Shown here: piece by piece, positions 31,301 to 43,534 of the stretch
How the letters are laid out: every line of letters begins with the position of its first letter
How positions within the stretch are numbered: the first letter of the stretch is position 1
Assembly (NCBI GenBank): GCA_960531495.1
Contig: OY482861.1
Coordinates: forward strand, 2,418,001 to 2,482,000
Direction: 5' to 3'
DNA: 64,000 bases
From: Zeus faber
Taxonomy: Eukaryota; Chordata; Actinopteri; Zeiformes; Zeidae
Notes under the pieces: model-generated
Databases searched by the model: none
What the model saw: the letters and a program-made list of their open reading frames with translations, nothing else
What the model was told of the DNA's origin: nothing
Program-made: the position numbers and the translations under genes

Positions 31301-32980
31301 TGAAAGAAAGATTGGAAGATTGGAAGAAATATTGAAAGATAGAAAAATTGAAAGAAAGAAAGATTGAAAAAAAGAATTAAAGAAAGATTGAAAGATTGAA
31401 AGAAAGAATGAAAGAAAGATTGAAAGATTGAAAGATTGAAATATTGAAAGAAAGAATGAAAGAAAGATTGAAAGATTGAAAGAAATATTGAAAGAAAGAG
31501 AGATTGAAAGAAAGATTGAAAGTTTGAAAGAAAGATTGAAAGAAAGATTGAAAGACTGAAAGAAAGAATGAAAGAAAGATTGAAAGTTTGAAAGAAAGAA
31601 TAAAAGAATTAAAGAAAGATTGAAAGAAATATTGAAAGAAAGAATGAAAGAAAGATTGAAAGATTAAACAATTGAAAGAAAGAGAGATTGAAAGATTGAA
31701 AGAAATATTGAAAGAAAGATTGAAAGATTGAAAGAAAGATTGAAAGAAAGAATGAAAGAAAGATTGAACGATTGAAATATTGAAATAAAGAATGAAAGTT
31801 TGAAAGAAAGATTGAAAGAAAGTTTTAAAGAAAGAAAGAAAGATTGAAATAAATAATGAAAGAAAGATTGAAAGAAGGAATGAAAGAATGAAAGAAAGAT
31901 TGAAAGATTGAAAGAAATATTGAAAGAAAGAACAATTGAAAGATTGAAAGAAAGAATGAAAGATTGAAAGAAAGATTGAAAGATTGAAAGAAAGATTGAA
32001 AAAATGAAAGATTGAAAGAAAGAATAAAAGAAAGATTGAAAGAACGATTGAAAGATTGAAAGAAAGAATGAAAGAAAGATTAAAGGAAGGAATGAAAGAA
32101 TGAAAGAAAGATTGAAAGATTGAAAGAAATATTGAAAGAAAGAACGATTGAAAGATTGAAAGAAAGAATGAAAGATTGAAAGAAAGATTGAAAGATTGAA
32201 AGAAAGATTGAAAAAATGAAAGATTGAAAGAAAGAATAAAAGAAAGATTGAAAGAACGATTGAAAGATTGAAAGATAGAATGAAAGATTGAAAGAAACAT
32301 TGAAAGAAAGATTGAAAGATTGAAAGAAAGAATGAAAGAGAGATTGAAAGATTGAATGAAAGATTGAAAGATCGATTGAAAGATTGAAAGATTGAAAGAA
32401 AGATTGAAAGAAAGATTGAAAGTTTGAAAGAAAGATTTAAAGAAAGATTGAAATATTGAAAGAAATATTGAAAGAGAGAAAGATTAAAAGTAAGAAAGAT
32501 TGAAAGAAAGAATGAAAGAAAGATTGAATGATTGAAAGATTGAAAGAAAGATTGAAAGAAAGAAAGATTGAAAGAAAGAATGAAAGATTGAAAGAAGGAA
32601 TGAAAGAATGAAAGAAAGAATGAAAGAAAGATTGAAAGAAAGATTGAAAGAAATATTGAAAGAAAGAAAGATTGAAAGTAAGAAAGATTGAAAGAAAGAA
32701 TGAAAGAAAGATTGAAAGATTGAAAGAAAGATTGAAAAAAGAAAGATTGAAAGAAAGATTGAAAGAAAGATTGAACGACTGAAAGAAAGAATGAAAGAAA
32801 GATTGAAAGATAGATTGAAAGAGAGATTGAAAGAAATATTGAAAGACTGAAAGAAAGAATGAAAGAAAGATTGAAAGAAAGATTGAAAGAGAGAAAGAAA
32901 AATTGAAAGAAAGATTGAAAGATTGAAAGAAAGATTGAAAGAACGATTGAAATAAAGGAGAACGAAAGAAAGGTTGATCC
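25337..32980. repeat. GAAAGATT satellite array 2 (about 7.6 kb)
   Basis: The largest array. It has the same core as array 1, with higher-order structure: a block holding AATGACGGACAGAAAG, TTGCAAGAAAGATGGAAAG and TTTAAACAAAGAAAG recurs with a spacing near 0.91 kb (about 28290 and 29205). Minus-strand frames of up to 833 codons are by-products of the 12-base period. The array separates unit A from unit B, and its right end (about 31380-32980) matches the right part of array 1. Confidence 0.95.
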
Positions 32981-33067
32981 ATTAACATCAGCACAACCCC
33001 ATTGTGTTTATTGTTCTATGATAAGATTGAAAGAAAGATTGAAAATAAGATTGAAAGAAACAAAGAT

Positions 33068-33446
33068 TGAAAGAAAGATTTAAAAAAAATGAGTACTAGT
33101 CACTTTTAAAAAATCATTTGTCCTATGGATTAAATGAATGAAAGAATGAAAGAAAGATTGAAAGAAGGATTGAAAGAAAGAAAGATTGAAAGTCATATAA
33201 ATTGAAAGAAAGAATGAAAGAAAGATTGAACAATTGAAAGAAAGATTGAAAGAAAGAAAGATTGAAAGAAAGAATGAAAGACAGATTGAAAGAAAGAATG
33301 AAAGAAAGATTGAAAGAAAGAATGAAAGAATGAAAAAAAGATTTAAAGATTGAAAGAAATATTGAAAGAAAGAAAGATTGAAAGAAAGATTTAAAAAAAA
33401 TGAGTACTAGTCACTTTTAAAAAATCATTTGTCCTATGGATTAAAT
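33068..33446 (+). repeat. Nested tandem duplication at the left edge of unit B
   Basis: The segment ending in GAGTACTAGTCACTTTTAAA and CCTATGGATTAAATG occurs once in A (3500-3567) but twice in B, 310 bases apart (about 33068-33136 and 33378-33446). The first B copy runs into about 240 bases of GAAAGATT satellite, the second into the CATACACACTT sequence as in A. Confidence 0.9.
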
Positions 33447-33532
33447 GCCATACACACTTGCATCTCTCCCCTCCCACCCCACACACATTCACATAACCAA
33501 TCCTCCCAACACCCACACACACATGCGTACAT

Positions 33533-33533
<1 letters not shown>

Positions 33534-33570
<37 letters not shown>
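33534..33570. repeat. (CA)n microsatellite, unit B
   Basis: Same position and length as the run at 3664-3700. Confidence 0.95.
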
Positions 33571-33573
<3 letters not shown>

Positions 33574-33597
33574 CACAGGAATAAATGTACCCGTACA

Positions 33598-34114
33598 TGT
33601 TAGGCCCACGGCCTCCCAGCGCCACTAGAGGCCGCCCTTGCCCCATCTGCAGCTCCCTACTCAGACCCAATTGCACACACCTGGGATCAATTACCCGCAC
33701 TGTATTTAGCCCCAGCTTCCTAGCCATTCCTTGCCAGACCGTCAACTAGCTTTCCCCGAGTTGCATCGCGATTGGCTCCCTTCCTAGTTCCTAGTTCCTA
33801 GTTCCTAGTTCCTAGTTCCTAGTTCCCAGTTCCCAGTTCCAAGTTCCTAGTTTATGTCTTGTTGTCTCGCCTTCCCTTCACCTGTCTGTCTCCGCTTGTC
33901 GACCAGGACTCTCCACCCAGCCTGGTTCCCCGTCTCTCCACCCGGATCCTGGACCCCATCTCCTGGTCATCATCGTCCCTGCCCTGCCCTGCTCCATCCC
34001 CTCCCGACCAGGTCCCCCCGGCCAGCTCCACCGTCCCAGTTAATAAACATCCCTTGCCTGCCTCCCGTGTCCCTGTGTCGTGCGTTTGGGTTCCTCCCTG
34101 TTCGGGTCGTGACA
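33598..34114 (+). repeat. Gypsy 5' LTR, copy B
   Basis: 517 bases, 14 longer than in A because the TTCCTAG tract has six exact units where A has four. Confidence 0.9.
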
Positions 34115-34135
34115 GTACGGTCTGGCCAGGAAAAC

Positions 34136-35083
34136 ATGGACCCAGCCGACACAGAAGGGCTCCGCCGCGCACTCCGGGACAGAGGAGTGTTGCTTGGGCA
34201 ACATGACCGGGTCCTCCGGGACATCGCGGAACACCTCCGGACCATCTCTGCGGCCGTCAGCAGCCTGCAGGGCCCTCCGGCCCCCGTGGACTCCCCTGCT
34301 CCTCCGACCTGCCCTCCTTCCCCCACCAGGGCTCCCAGCGCCTCTCTCGTTCCCCCTGAGCCCCACGTTCCGGCTCCAGCGCCTTACGACGGCGATTTCG
34401 GCACCTGCCGCGCCTTCCTTGTGCAGTGCGCGGTGGTTTTCCAACAGCGGCTGTCGTCGTACGACTCCGATAGTGCCCACATCGCGTTCCTCATCTCCTG
34501 CCTGAGAGGGGCGGCTCTCGGCTGGGGTTCCGCGGTTTGGAGTCAGGGGGGTCCCGTGAGTCTCTCCTACGATCTGTTTACCCGCGAAATGAGGAGAGTC
34601 TTCGACCACCCAGTTTGCGGCAAGGAGGCCGCCAGAAGACTCCTCTCCCTCCGCCAGGGTTCCCGTAGCGTCGCCTCCCTCGTCGTCGAGTTCAGGACTC
34701 TAGCCGCGGAAAGCGGCTGGAATGACGGAGCCCTGCAGGACGTGTTCCAGCGTGCCCTGAACGACGAGTTGCGGGACGAGCTGGCACGGCGGGACGAGCC
34801 CACGGACCTGGACCAACTAGTGGAGACCTCAATCCGCCTGGACAACCGGCTACGGGAGCGCCATCGCGAGAGGGAGGGGGCGAGCCTCCAGTCCGTGCCT
34901 CCCGCCTGGGCGGCCACGCCCCAGTCTCCAGCGCCCGCTACTCTTGGGCGCCGCACAAGTCCCCCGACTCTCTCCGATGCCGAGCCAATGCAGCTTGGTC
35001 GCTCCCGGATCTACCCAGAGGAGCGAGCACGCCGCCTACAGACCGGTGCCTCTCTGTATTGCGGTCGGCTGGGACACCTCTGA
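34136..35083 (+). pseudogene. Gypsy Gag, copy B
   Basis: Same 315-codon frame and the same TGA in the defective knuckle as copy A. Differences seen are Ala to Asp in the Pro-rich linker (APVDSPAP) and His to Arg in EPMQLGRSRI, the latter closer to what I remember of the family. Confidence 0.85.
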
Positions 35084-35138
35084 GCCACCTGCCCGGTCCG
35101 GCCACGAGAGGGCGACTCCTCGGTAGGGCTACGCTCCG

Positions 35139-35627
35139 GCCGCTCCTTACCACGTCATCGCCCCTATGACTGCGCAATCAACCTCCTGCCAGGCGCCCCC
35201 CTCCCCTGCAGTCGCCTGTATAACGTCTCCCGGTCTGAACAGGAGGCCATGGAGACTCACATCCGCGACTCTCTCGCTGCCAGGATTACTCGTCCCTCGT
35301 TTTCTCCGCTAGGCGCAGGGTTCTTCTTTGTTGCGGAGAAGGACAAGACCCTCCGTCCTTGCGTCGATTTCAGGGGACTGAACGATATCACGATCAAAGA
35401 CAAGTACCCCTTGCCCCTGATGGATTCAGTCTTCGTCCCCATCCAGGGGGCCACCCACTTTTCCAAGCTGGACCTCCGCAACGCTTACCACCTGGTCCGC
35501 ATCCGCAAAGGGGACGAGTGGAAGACTGCCTTTAACACCCCGCTCGGTCACTTTGAGTACCTTGTTATGCCCTTTGGGCTGTCAAATGCCCCAGCGGTCT
35601 TCCAGGCCCTAATTAACGGGAGGTTAG
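35139..35627 (+). pseudogene. Gypsy reverse transcriptase, N-terminal half, copy B
   Basis: Same truncated RT as in copy A, ending at LSNAPAVFQ before the YxDD block and joined to LTR at 35628. The identical junction shows that the deletion predates the duplication. Confidence 0.85.
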
Positions 35628-35997
35628 CAACTAGCTTTCCCCGAGTTGCATCGCCGCGTCAGCCGTGTCAGCGATTGGCTCCCTTCCTAGTTCCTAGTTC
35701 CCAGTTCCAAGTTCCAAGTTCCTAGTTTATGTCTTGTTGTCTCGCCTTCCCTTCACCTGTCTGTCTCCGCTGGTCGACCAGGACTCTCCACCCAGCCTGG
35801 TTCCCCGTCTCTCCACCCGGATCCTGGACCCCATCTCCTGGTCATCATCGTCCCTGTCCTGCCCTGCTCCATCCCCCCCCGACCAGGTCCCCCCGGCCAG
35901 CTCCACCGTCCCGGTTAATAAACATCACTTTATTATTTGCCTGCCTCCCGTGTCCCTGTGTCGTGCGTTTGGGTTCCTCCCTGTTCTGGTCGTGACA
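35628..35997 (+). repeat. Gypsy 3' LTR, copy B, 5'-truncated
   Basis: As in A but with two CGCGTCAGC-type units instead of four, an 18-base difference. Confidence 0.88.
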
Positions 35998-36002
35998 GTA
36001 CA

Positions 36003-38454
36003 TCCAGTATGTATACACACACAGTCATGTTAACCTATACACTGTGGTTTAAACAGGACTACGTACTACCCATATGCACTCACAGCACTGTGTATATCCT
36101 CTCCCACCACACACATTCACATAACAAACCGTCCCGGCACACACACACACACACACACACACACAATGATGCAAGTCATATCAACACAGCTGAAGCCGCC
36201 TTGTGTTATGAATTCCTCTCATGCCGCAGCCTTCAGCTCTCCAGTAGCTCTCCAGCAGCTCCTCGTGTCCCAGCAGAGCTGCCGTGCAGTTGTTCTGCTG
36301 CTAAAGGCTGTCAACGTTCAGCGGGCGGACGCTCGTTTGCCCCCACCCTCCGAGCTCCCCTGCCATCCAGGGTCCTTCTGACCCCCCCCCCCCCCCCTTT
36401 AGCAGGGAGCTTGCCATCCTGCTTCTGTGTGTGGCCAGAGTCCACCGCTGCACACATCCCCTGGCCGACACGGCCCGTTGTGTTGTTGTTTTTTTATAAT
36501 AGGGGGGATAAACAAAGTGTGTGTGTGGCGGAACAATCTCACGGGTTACAGGGGCCAAGTTGGGTTCACCTGTCGACGATGACGAAGCCCGGCATTGACG
36601 TGCAAGCTTGGCGGCGGTAGTGGAGTCGGGTGGTGGGGGTAGGCAGACTCAGAGCTTTACAAGGAGCGGGGCCGGGAAATGTGGCGCACGGCTGAAGGCG
36701 ACGTAGCTAAATCACCTCCACGGGGTGTTTACGGGGAAGGATCATTAGCGAGCTCGGCTACCTGCGTTACCCCTCGCTCTCCCTCCGTCAGCGTTTCGGC
36801 AGGAGTCCAGGGAGTCTGATGCCCTCATTAATAAAGATTACTATCTTGTCCTACAATGAATAGTAGTAATTTTAATAATTATGCCGAACAGCGATAAACT
36901 TAATCTCATTAAATTAATGCCCAATCGTTCTTCTTTACAAAGAATAATCCACGTATTCATAATAATAAATAATAATTTGGTTATCAAAATGCGTCATTAT
37001 AGACGTTTTTTTTAATATCTTAATGGTATATTTTGTACGATCACATTAGCATGATGTAATAATAATTTTGGGAATGCATTATTAAAATATATTAAAATAA
37101 TTTATTTGGATGGAGTAATTTTTTGGAGAAGCTTCCGCATTGCGGGAGGAGAACGTCTGAGAGAAGCACACTATATTTACCCTATCTCCTCATGCCGTGA
37201 CTGTGCCCAATATTGAAACAGCAGAAGAAGAACGGGGGCAATAAAATGGATATAGAGTAAGTGCACGAAAAAAAAATGTTTTAGAAAGTTAACTTTTCAA
37301 TTGTTACACGTTTTTGCTGTTAAATGCTAGCAGTTTTGTGTTATAACACGATATAACACGGAGAGATTATGCATGCAAAAGTTAATGACTTTGTTTTATT
37401 TTATAAAGCCGTTTTTAACATGCACAGTATCTAGCTTTAGTTAAATGTGTGTTGGAGTGGAGTGTTAACTAGCATTTAGATTTAGTTTACTGTGTGTTGG
37501 TGCAGGGAGACGGTACTGTGAGAGAGAGACGGTTTTCAAACAGACAGACGGACCCGCTAGCTAAGTTTCTCTTGATCGGTTCTCCACCAAAGCGTGCTGA
37601 GAGAGTCCGGACTGTTTTTTGCCAGTTTAGACTTTATTTGAAGGTACAATGGTACCTCGACTTATGACTGCATCTACTTACTAATCCAAGATACGATAGT
37701 CGCTAAAATTAGCATCGTCTTACGACTGACTGCTCCAGGATACGACCGTGGAAATTTGTAGTTGGCGCGTCGGCGTCAGTCAGCGGGCGACCTACATCGT
37801 GTGTGCACGTTGTTCGTGGCTTATCGATTTTTTTTTCATATTTACTGTGTTTGTGCTGTGCATTTTGTTTTTTTGTTTTTTAACTTATGAAAGCAATATG
37901 TGCTCTCTGTCATTTGGGTGGGCCGGCTGTACAAGTGGTTGCCTGCTGAAATAGAATATTTTCTGCAATGATATCTGTTATCCTCGGGCAGTGCCTGACT
38001 TTAAGGATAAACAGTAAAAGATAACATTTATAAAGTCGCGATCATGTGGGACATCTGGAACAATCACAGCATCCCATTTTGCTGGTTCATACACATTGCT
38101 GTATGGAGGTGATTTAGCAGCATGAGAAATGTACCACTGAATTTTGGAGTCCTAAATAGTTGTAACTGGTTCTAATGTTGTTGTGATTTTATTTTTTCCT
38201 ATTGAAATAAAAAAAAATGAAAGTCAAACCTGATTTTAAATTTCACTCATCCTTTGGTCATGAAATGGAAAAATAATTTTTCAATTTAGATTTTTGTATC
38301 TCCAAAAAAGCAAAATTTGAAAACCACTCATACCCCATTTTTTCCATTTCTGATTCTGAATTGAGAATAGAGTAACCAAAAGATACAGCGATTGAAAGAC
38401 CTGGTCTACACTCCTAATTGTATTTGTCCTTTTACATTTCTATTTCTATCTTAG
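36003..38454. other. Non-coding stretch after gypsy B
   Basis: Counterpart of 6137-8621, with (CA)n at 36138-36165. It lacks the 35-base segment that A has near 8320; the B sequence reads TTCTAATGTTGTTGTGATTT across the gap. Confidence 0.5.
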
Positions 38455-38678
38455 AAATCTCTGAGAGAAGGAGGTGGTTACCTGAGGAGGTCCATGCGGT
38501 GGAAAAGAACCTGAAGGCTTTCATTGAAAGTGGTAAAGTGCCGGGAAGGACTGAGTGTGATGCATGTATTAGAGCTTCACCTGAAGCTCTAAACCAGCGA
38601 AGCTGGACTGCATTGAAGTACTATGTAAAAAATCGTATCACTGCCATCCAATGCGAAAGTGCGAGAAGAATTTATTAA
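38455..38678 (+). CDS. Exon-like frame, unknown teleost-type protein, copy B
   Basis: The 3' splice-like CTTAG and the frame RRRWLPEEVHAVEKNLKAF to RITAIQCESARRIY are kept. The only amino-acid change against A is Ile to Arg near the end. Too few differences exist to judge selection. Confidence 0.45.
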
Positions 38679-38857
38679 TAGAGTTGTTAAAGCATTTGCT
38701 CAAACATGTTGGTTCACGTTGCTCAAAAATGTTGGTTCATTTGATGCAACTTCATTTTTGATGATGTTTGTGTTGTTCGTTGGCATCCTGAGTACCCAGG
38801 TATACACTGGAGTTCAACTAGTTATTGATTTTATCAGGCGAAAACATTGATAATTAG

Positions 38858-39319
38858 TAGTTAGGTGCAGTCAAAGGCCGCAAGTCAATTCATCTGCTGA
38901 TAACAACTGACTCTACGGTGGCCAACGGGAAAACTCTGCAACTAAAGAAAATACATGTAAATAGACAAAACGCAAGCAAATTTAGAAAATGTCATCATCA
39001 ATTTGACAACACAGGCAACAACACAATGGAAAAGTTCACGAAGGAACAAACTTAAAATAAAAACATCAAGAAATGTTTGTGTATCATATCTGATATATTC
39101 CCCAAATGAAGTGTCCGTGGTGAATTGCTTTTAAGTTTGTTTCTGTGCAAATGTTTCCATTGTTTTGCATCTCTTGCCTGTGTTGTCAAATTGATGATGA
39201 TGTTTTCTGAATTTGCTTGTGTTTTGTCTATTTGCAGTGAGTTTTCGTGCCGACCACCGTAGGGTAGGTTTTTATCAGCAGATTAATTGAAAATGGATAG
39301 TTAGGTGCAGGCAAAGGCC
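38858..39319. mobile_element. Fold-back element with direct repeats, copy B
   Basis: Same arms (outer ends at 38887 and about 39288), spacer and 22-base flanking repeats as in A. B reads GTTTTCGTGCCGACC where A reads GTTTTCCTGCCGACC in the right arm. Confidence 0.6.
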
Positions 39320-40200
39320 AAAGGTCAGGGTTTACCACCATACTACTCTTCCCCCGCGTGAATACATTGCACTTTTTCTTTGTTACAAAGCATATCAGGA
39401 GACTTACTGAGCCCTGTGTGAGCCCTTGTTTGTTTTCTTGTGCCATCTGCTCCTTTTTATTTTATAATAAATAATTGTAATTTTTTATCTACATTTTGTA
39501 CAGTGGGTGTAGGTTTATTCCCCGTTCGATTAAGTTTGGAAATAAATATTATACTGTCAAAACCATCAAATTAAATAACAATTGATTCTGTGCTCTCTTT
39601 TAAAGTATATGTGGTATTTGTCATACTTATCTGGAAATCAATTGATGAACCGGTATTTAAGTCGAAAATGATCTGCATAATATGCTCAAATTTACTACAT
39701 TTACTTACAGCGTGCTTAGGTAGAAAAATAATCTTTACTTTCCAATTTTTGATATGTTTAAGTGGTGTTGGCCTGAGGCCTGATTTCTTAAATTGGTTGT
39801 ATATCCTTTCAAATTAATAATTATACTTTTGGAAGGTTTATATTTTTCAATCAGAATCTGACCTATTGATTAAAAAAAGTGTTCAGTGTCAAAGTTTGCA
39901 TGTCAATAGACCATAACATGGTGGGTCCCCTGTGTAATCAAAAAGTCAGGTGGGGTTCCCATGAGGCTCAAAAATTCAGGTCTAAAATCTTTTTGAGGGT
40001 TATCATTTTTTAAAGTAGTTTTTGTATCATCAAAAAATGATCCGTGATTTATGTACTCAACACTAAACATTTTACGAGACACAAGGACGCGTTAGCATGG
40101 GCTATGCCACGTGAAAACCCCAGCATGCAATGGGGGGCGTACCTTCGTATTCCTGTCTATTATTTGTCCGCATTTTGTTAATTGTTTATATTCTTGTTAT
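39320..40200. other. AT-rich non-coding stretch, unit B
   Basis: Counterpart of 9487-10366; no feature seen. It carries several of the variants that group B with C. Confidence 0.5.
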
Positions 40201-40262
40201 TTACATTTACATTTACATTTAGTCATTTAGCAGATGCTTTTATCCAAAGCGACTTACAAGGG
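40201..40262. repeat. Teleost interspersed repeat motif, copy B
   Basis: Reads TTTAGCAGATGCTTTTATCC followed by AAAGCGACTTACAAG, the commoner form of the motif. Shared with C. Confidence 0.6.
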
Positions 40263-40588
40263 AGAATAACATTCAAGCTACAGCTATTTCTCTACATTCT
40301 GCTGGTACTTGTAGAGTTAATTGACTAACCGATATGATGGTCTATAGACCAATCAATAGAAAAAATAGTTTCACCTTTACAGCCAGCAGTAAGGTTTTTG
40401 GATGCTTTAAATTGCAGTACACTTGTTCTAGAAAATGATCAGTTTCTAAGTTATGGAGCCATTTCAAAATGTTATTGTCGAATTAGTGTCTTGTGCTGTT
40501 CTTATTTATCTATTGTGCCTCAACACTTTTAGAAGCCTCGTGGAAAGTCAGTAGTATTTATTTTGGGTTTTTGTCTGTTAAGAAACAG

Positions 40589-42445
40589 GTGATCACCAGA
40601 AAGTGCGCCTGTAGCCAATTTCCACCGTGACTGGACGAAGCCACAAGCTGGTCATTACAGCAGAGTCTCCAGATAAGAAGGTATTTTTGTTTGATTATTT
40701 ATGAACAATACTTGAAGACAAAAGTTGTGATTTTCATGAAAAAAAAAGACTTTCTATGTTTCTAGTTTGTACTTCTTGTTGGTGACTCCCATCTACGGAG
40801 CATTGTGGATGGATTTGTGAAGATGCCAGGGGACCGAGGTACTTAATGCTTTTTTGTCTCGGAGACCTGACGCAGTTTGTGTTGTAGCCCCTAGCAGCGA
40901 CTTGACGGCCAGCAGGACCATCGACGAGGCAGCAGTAGACTTTCGCAGCCTCCTGGTCAGTGTCTGCAGTCGCTGGCCAAAGTTACGCTTCATGTTTAGT
41001 ACATTTTTGGTAGTATTGGTACTATTAATACTTTTGCTTTGTGAGCTCTGCAGAACATATTTTACATTTTGAAAACAAATGTACTGTAATAAACACCTTT
41101 TTTTTTGTGTGTGTTTGTATAGGTGTTTGTCCTGGACTTCCTTCCGCGTCTGACTATTTGCTCCGTGAGGAATACCATCCTGTGGCGGCATGCATGGGAA
41201 GCATATTTTAATTTTAGTACAGTTAAATGTATAACGGAGTATATATTTTTAGACAAACCAATTCAATAAATATTTCTAATGAACAAAGTTGACATCTATG
41301 TATGCATATTTCTATTCGTCCTAATCGTTGTTTTAAGGCATCAAGTACTTTTCTGCAGCCAACCACTTCCCATTGAACCACCCAGAGCTGTGAAGCAGAG
41401 ATGGTGTAAGTACAATTGTACAATTTGTTGTCATGTCACGTGATGGCTATTTTATGAATAACTTTGCTATGTTGTGAAACCATGGCCCTGTGACATTGCT
41501 GTGAAATGCTGCTTATCGCCAACTGGAGACAACAGCGCCGCCAACAGCACGAAAGTCAAAGGTTTCTCCCGGCAGGTCACTTCCAACATTCTCTCCAAAA
41601 GTGGTTGTGAAGGGAGAGCTCATCGTGCCTCATCCTTCACCTAACCCTTTTGAGTGGAGACTGGTTGGAAGGGGCAGAAAGATAATCGGTTGCACACTGT
41701 TATTGTTGGGGTAAGACCCTCTGGAAACTGTGATAGTCTCTGATATTCACTCAAAGTGTACCGATTTTCATTAAACAATTTTAATATGTTTGTTATGTGT
41801 GTAGTTGGCCTTTTGTCAAGACATTGTCTTAAATCGACATTTTGCTCTATGATTTCACAGGTGGACACAACACCAGTAGCGTCGCCGGAATGATCCATCC
41901 CGTTATCAACTTGTTCCATCGCATCTTTCTAGCGCTGTCCAGTGTGGAGAATTTTATATTGTTTTTATATCAACAATTCTATATCAATTTTATATCAAGA
42001 AAATTTTGCTTTGCTTACATGGGAAAGCCACGGTGGGACATTGGCAGAAAGCTACTGCCTCCAAGAGGACACTGGGAACGGAGCAGGTTTGCTTTGTTCG
42101 TTGTTTTTCTTCTTTTTTCAATGACATTTTTGATAGTAGTACTTCATTTTAGTTTTATTTTGTCCATGCATTTCATTCTCTTGCTTTTTTTTAGGGGAAG
42201 GCAGCACCAACCGTTGTGGAGGTGTCTTCAAAGCCACACCTGCCAGTGATGTGCCAGTTCTTGTGAAGGAATAGCAGCGCTCTCAAACATTTGTCAAAGG
42301 TCAGAGTGATGCTGCTCCTTATTATCCTGATATGGAGAGTGCTACAGTGTTTTCTGATGTTGCAGCAGAGCTTGACGCTAGCAGTTCTGTCATGGGAACA
42401 ATTGATGTCACTTCTATCAGCGGAACAGGTGATAGCTGAGAACAT
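40589..42445 (+). pseudogene. SGNH/GDSL-like pseudogene, copy B
   Basis: Same exon remnants as copy A, including FVLLVGDSHL at about 40766, the frameshift before RRPDAVCVV, the TGA after NHPEL and the PNPFEW exon. B lacks about 250 intron bases (near 41798) and has TTAATG where A has TGAATG at the frameshift site. Confidence 0.55.
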
Positions 42446-42780
42446 TTTTTAACAAAGAAAAACGTAGAACACTTTCAGTGCCGGGAAAGCATACGTTGAG
42501 TGTTTACACAAATGGTCCTTTTACGATCTAGAAAAACTGAGATAACGACTAAAACTTTCGTGACAGTGATATACAGGAATGTAAGATCTCCTGTGAAAGA
42601 GTCGGGCGTCACCAAACAAACATATGCCTCAGCATTCAGACATCACTTGGTGGTAGAATTATATCATTCATTAACATTGATCATCATTTTTCTCTCACAC
42701 TCCCTTCTGTTGTTCCCAGTGGAATGATACAAAAGGAAAATGCAATAATGCTTAAGTATAATATAATTGAGGCAAAGGGA
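42446..42780. other. Unassigned stretch, unit B
   Basis: Counterpart of 12851-13186; nothing recognised. Confidence 0.4.
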
Positions 42781-43360
42781 TCAGAAAATGATGTATAAAT
42801 TGAGTACAATACATTTATACAGAGATATTGTTTTATCTGTGTCCTTTTGATGGAGGGGCCAAGGAAAATGATGACCATATAACAAGGTGGGAAGTGGCCA
42901 GGTGTAATCAAATGTGGAGCAGAAGTCCAGCGGTGGAGCCGTCTGTGGGGCGCCAATGTTGGTGTAGAAAGCCCCTTCGATAACTGCTTCCAAAACACAC
43001 ATTTCTTCGGCTGTGGTAGGGGGAATGGCAGTAACCCAAGTAGCCTATGTAGGTATGGTTGAAGTGGTTCCATCGCAGTTGCAGGGTGAGCAGCGTTCAG
43101 CGTACACTCACGTTGTCTCCTTAACGAGTACCTAGAGGGGAGTAGGAACTTTCTTGCGATGAGATACGTGTATCCATATTGGTCGTTCTACCACCTTAAC
43201 TGCTGCTGCAGTGGTGCGGGTCCCTAACCCTGCTGGAAAGGTCCTAGGAATCTGGCAGAGTTCCAGCTTTTCCTCTGTAAGTCGCGATCACCACCCATTC
43301 ACCTGGTCAGCGGCCGTGTAGAGGTCCTTCAAGTGGGACGGGTAGGGCTGCTTTGACCTG
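42781..43360 (-). pseudogene. Degenerate integrase C-terminus and possible env start, copy B
   Basis: Counterpart of 13187-13765, with the same broken frames and the W-I-H-V-S-H block. Single-base changes only. Confidence 0.5.
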
Positions 43361-43534
43361 GGCACATAGACTTAAACACTTGGGTGAGAGACACACATTT
43401 TGACAACATTGTTTGGTATAGGTCCAAGATTGTTAAATGGGCGTTAAATAGTTGAATAGCAGACTACAGGCTCAGTACAAAAATGAATGTATGCACACTC
43501 GTGTAACAACAGAATAATATTATCACAATGTCTA

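Larger units (their letters stand above)
33598..35997 (+). mobile_element. Ty3/gypsy (Sushi-like) retrotransposon, copy B
   Basis: The duplicated counterpart of the element at 3728, with the same TGTTAGG start, the same internal deletion junction and the same GTACA target duplication (33593-33597 and 35998-36002). It is therefore a passenger of the segmental duplication and not a second insertion. Confidence 0.9.
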
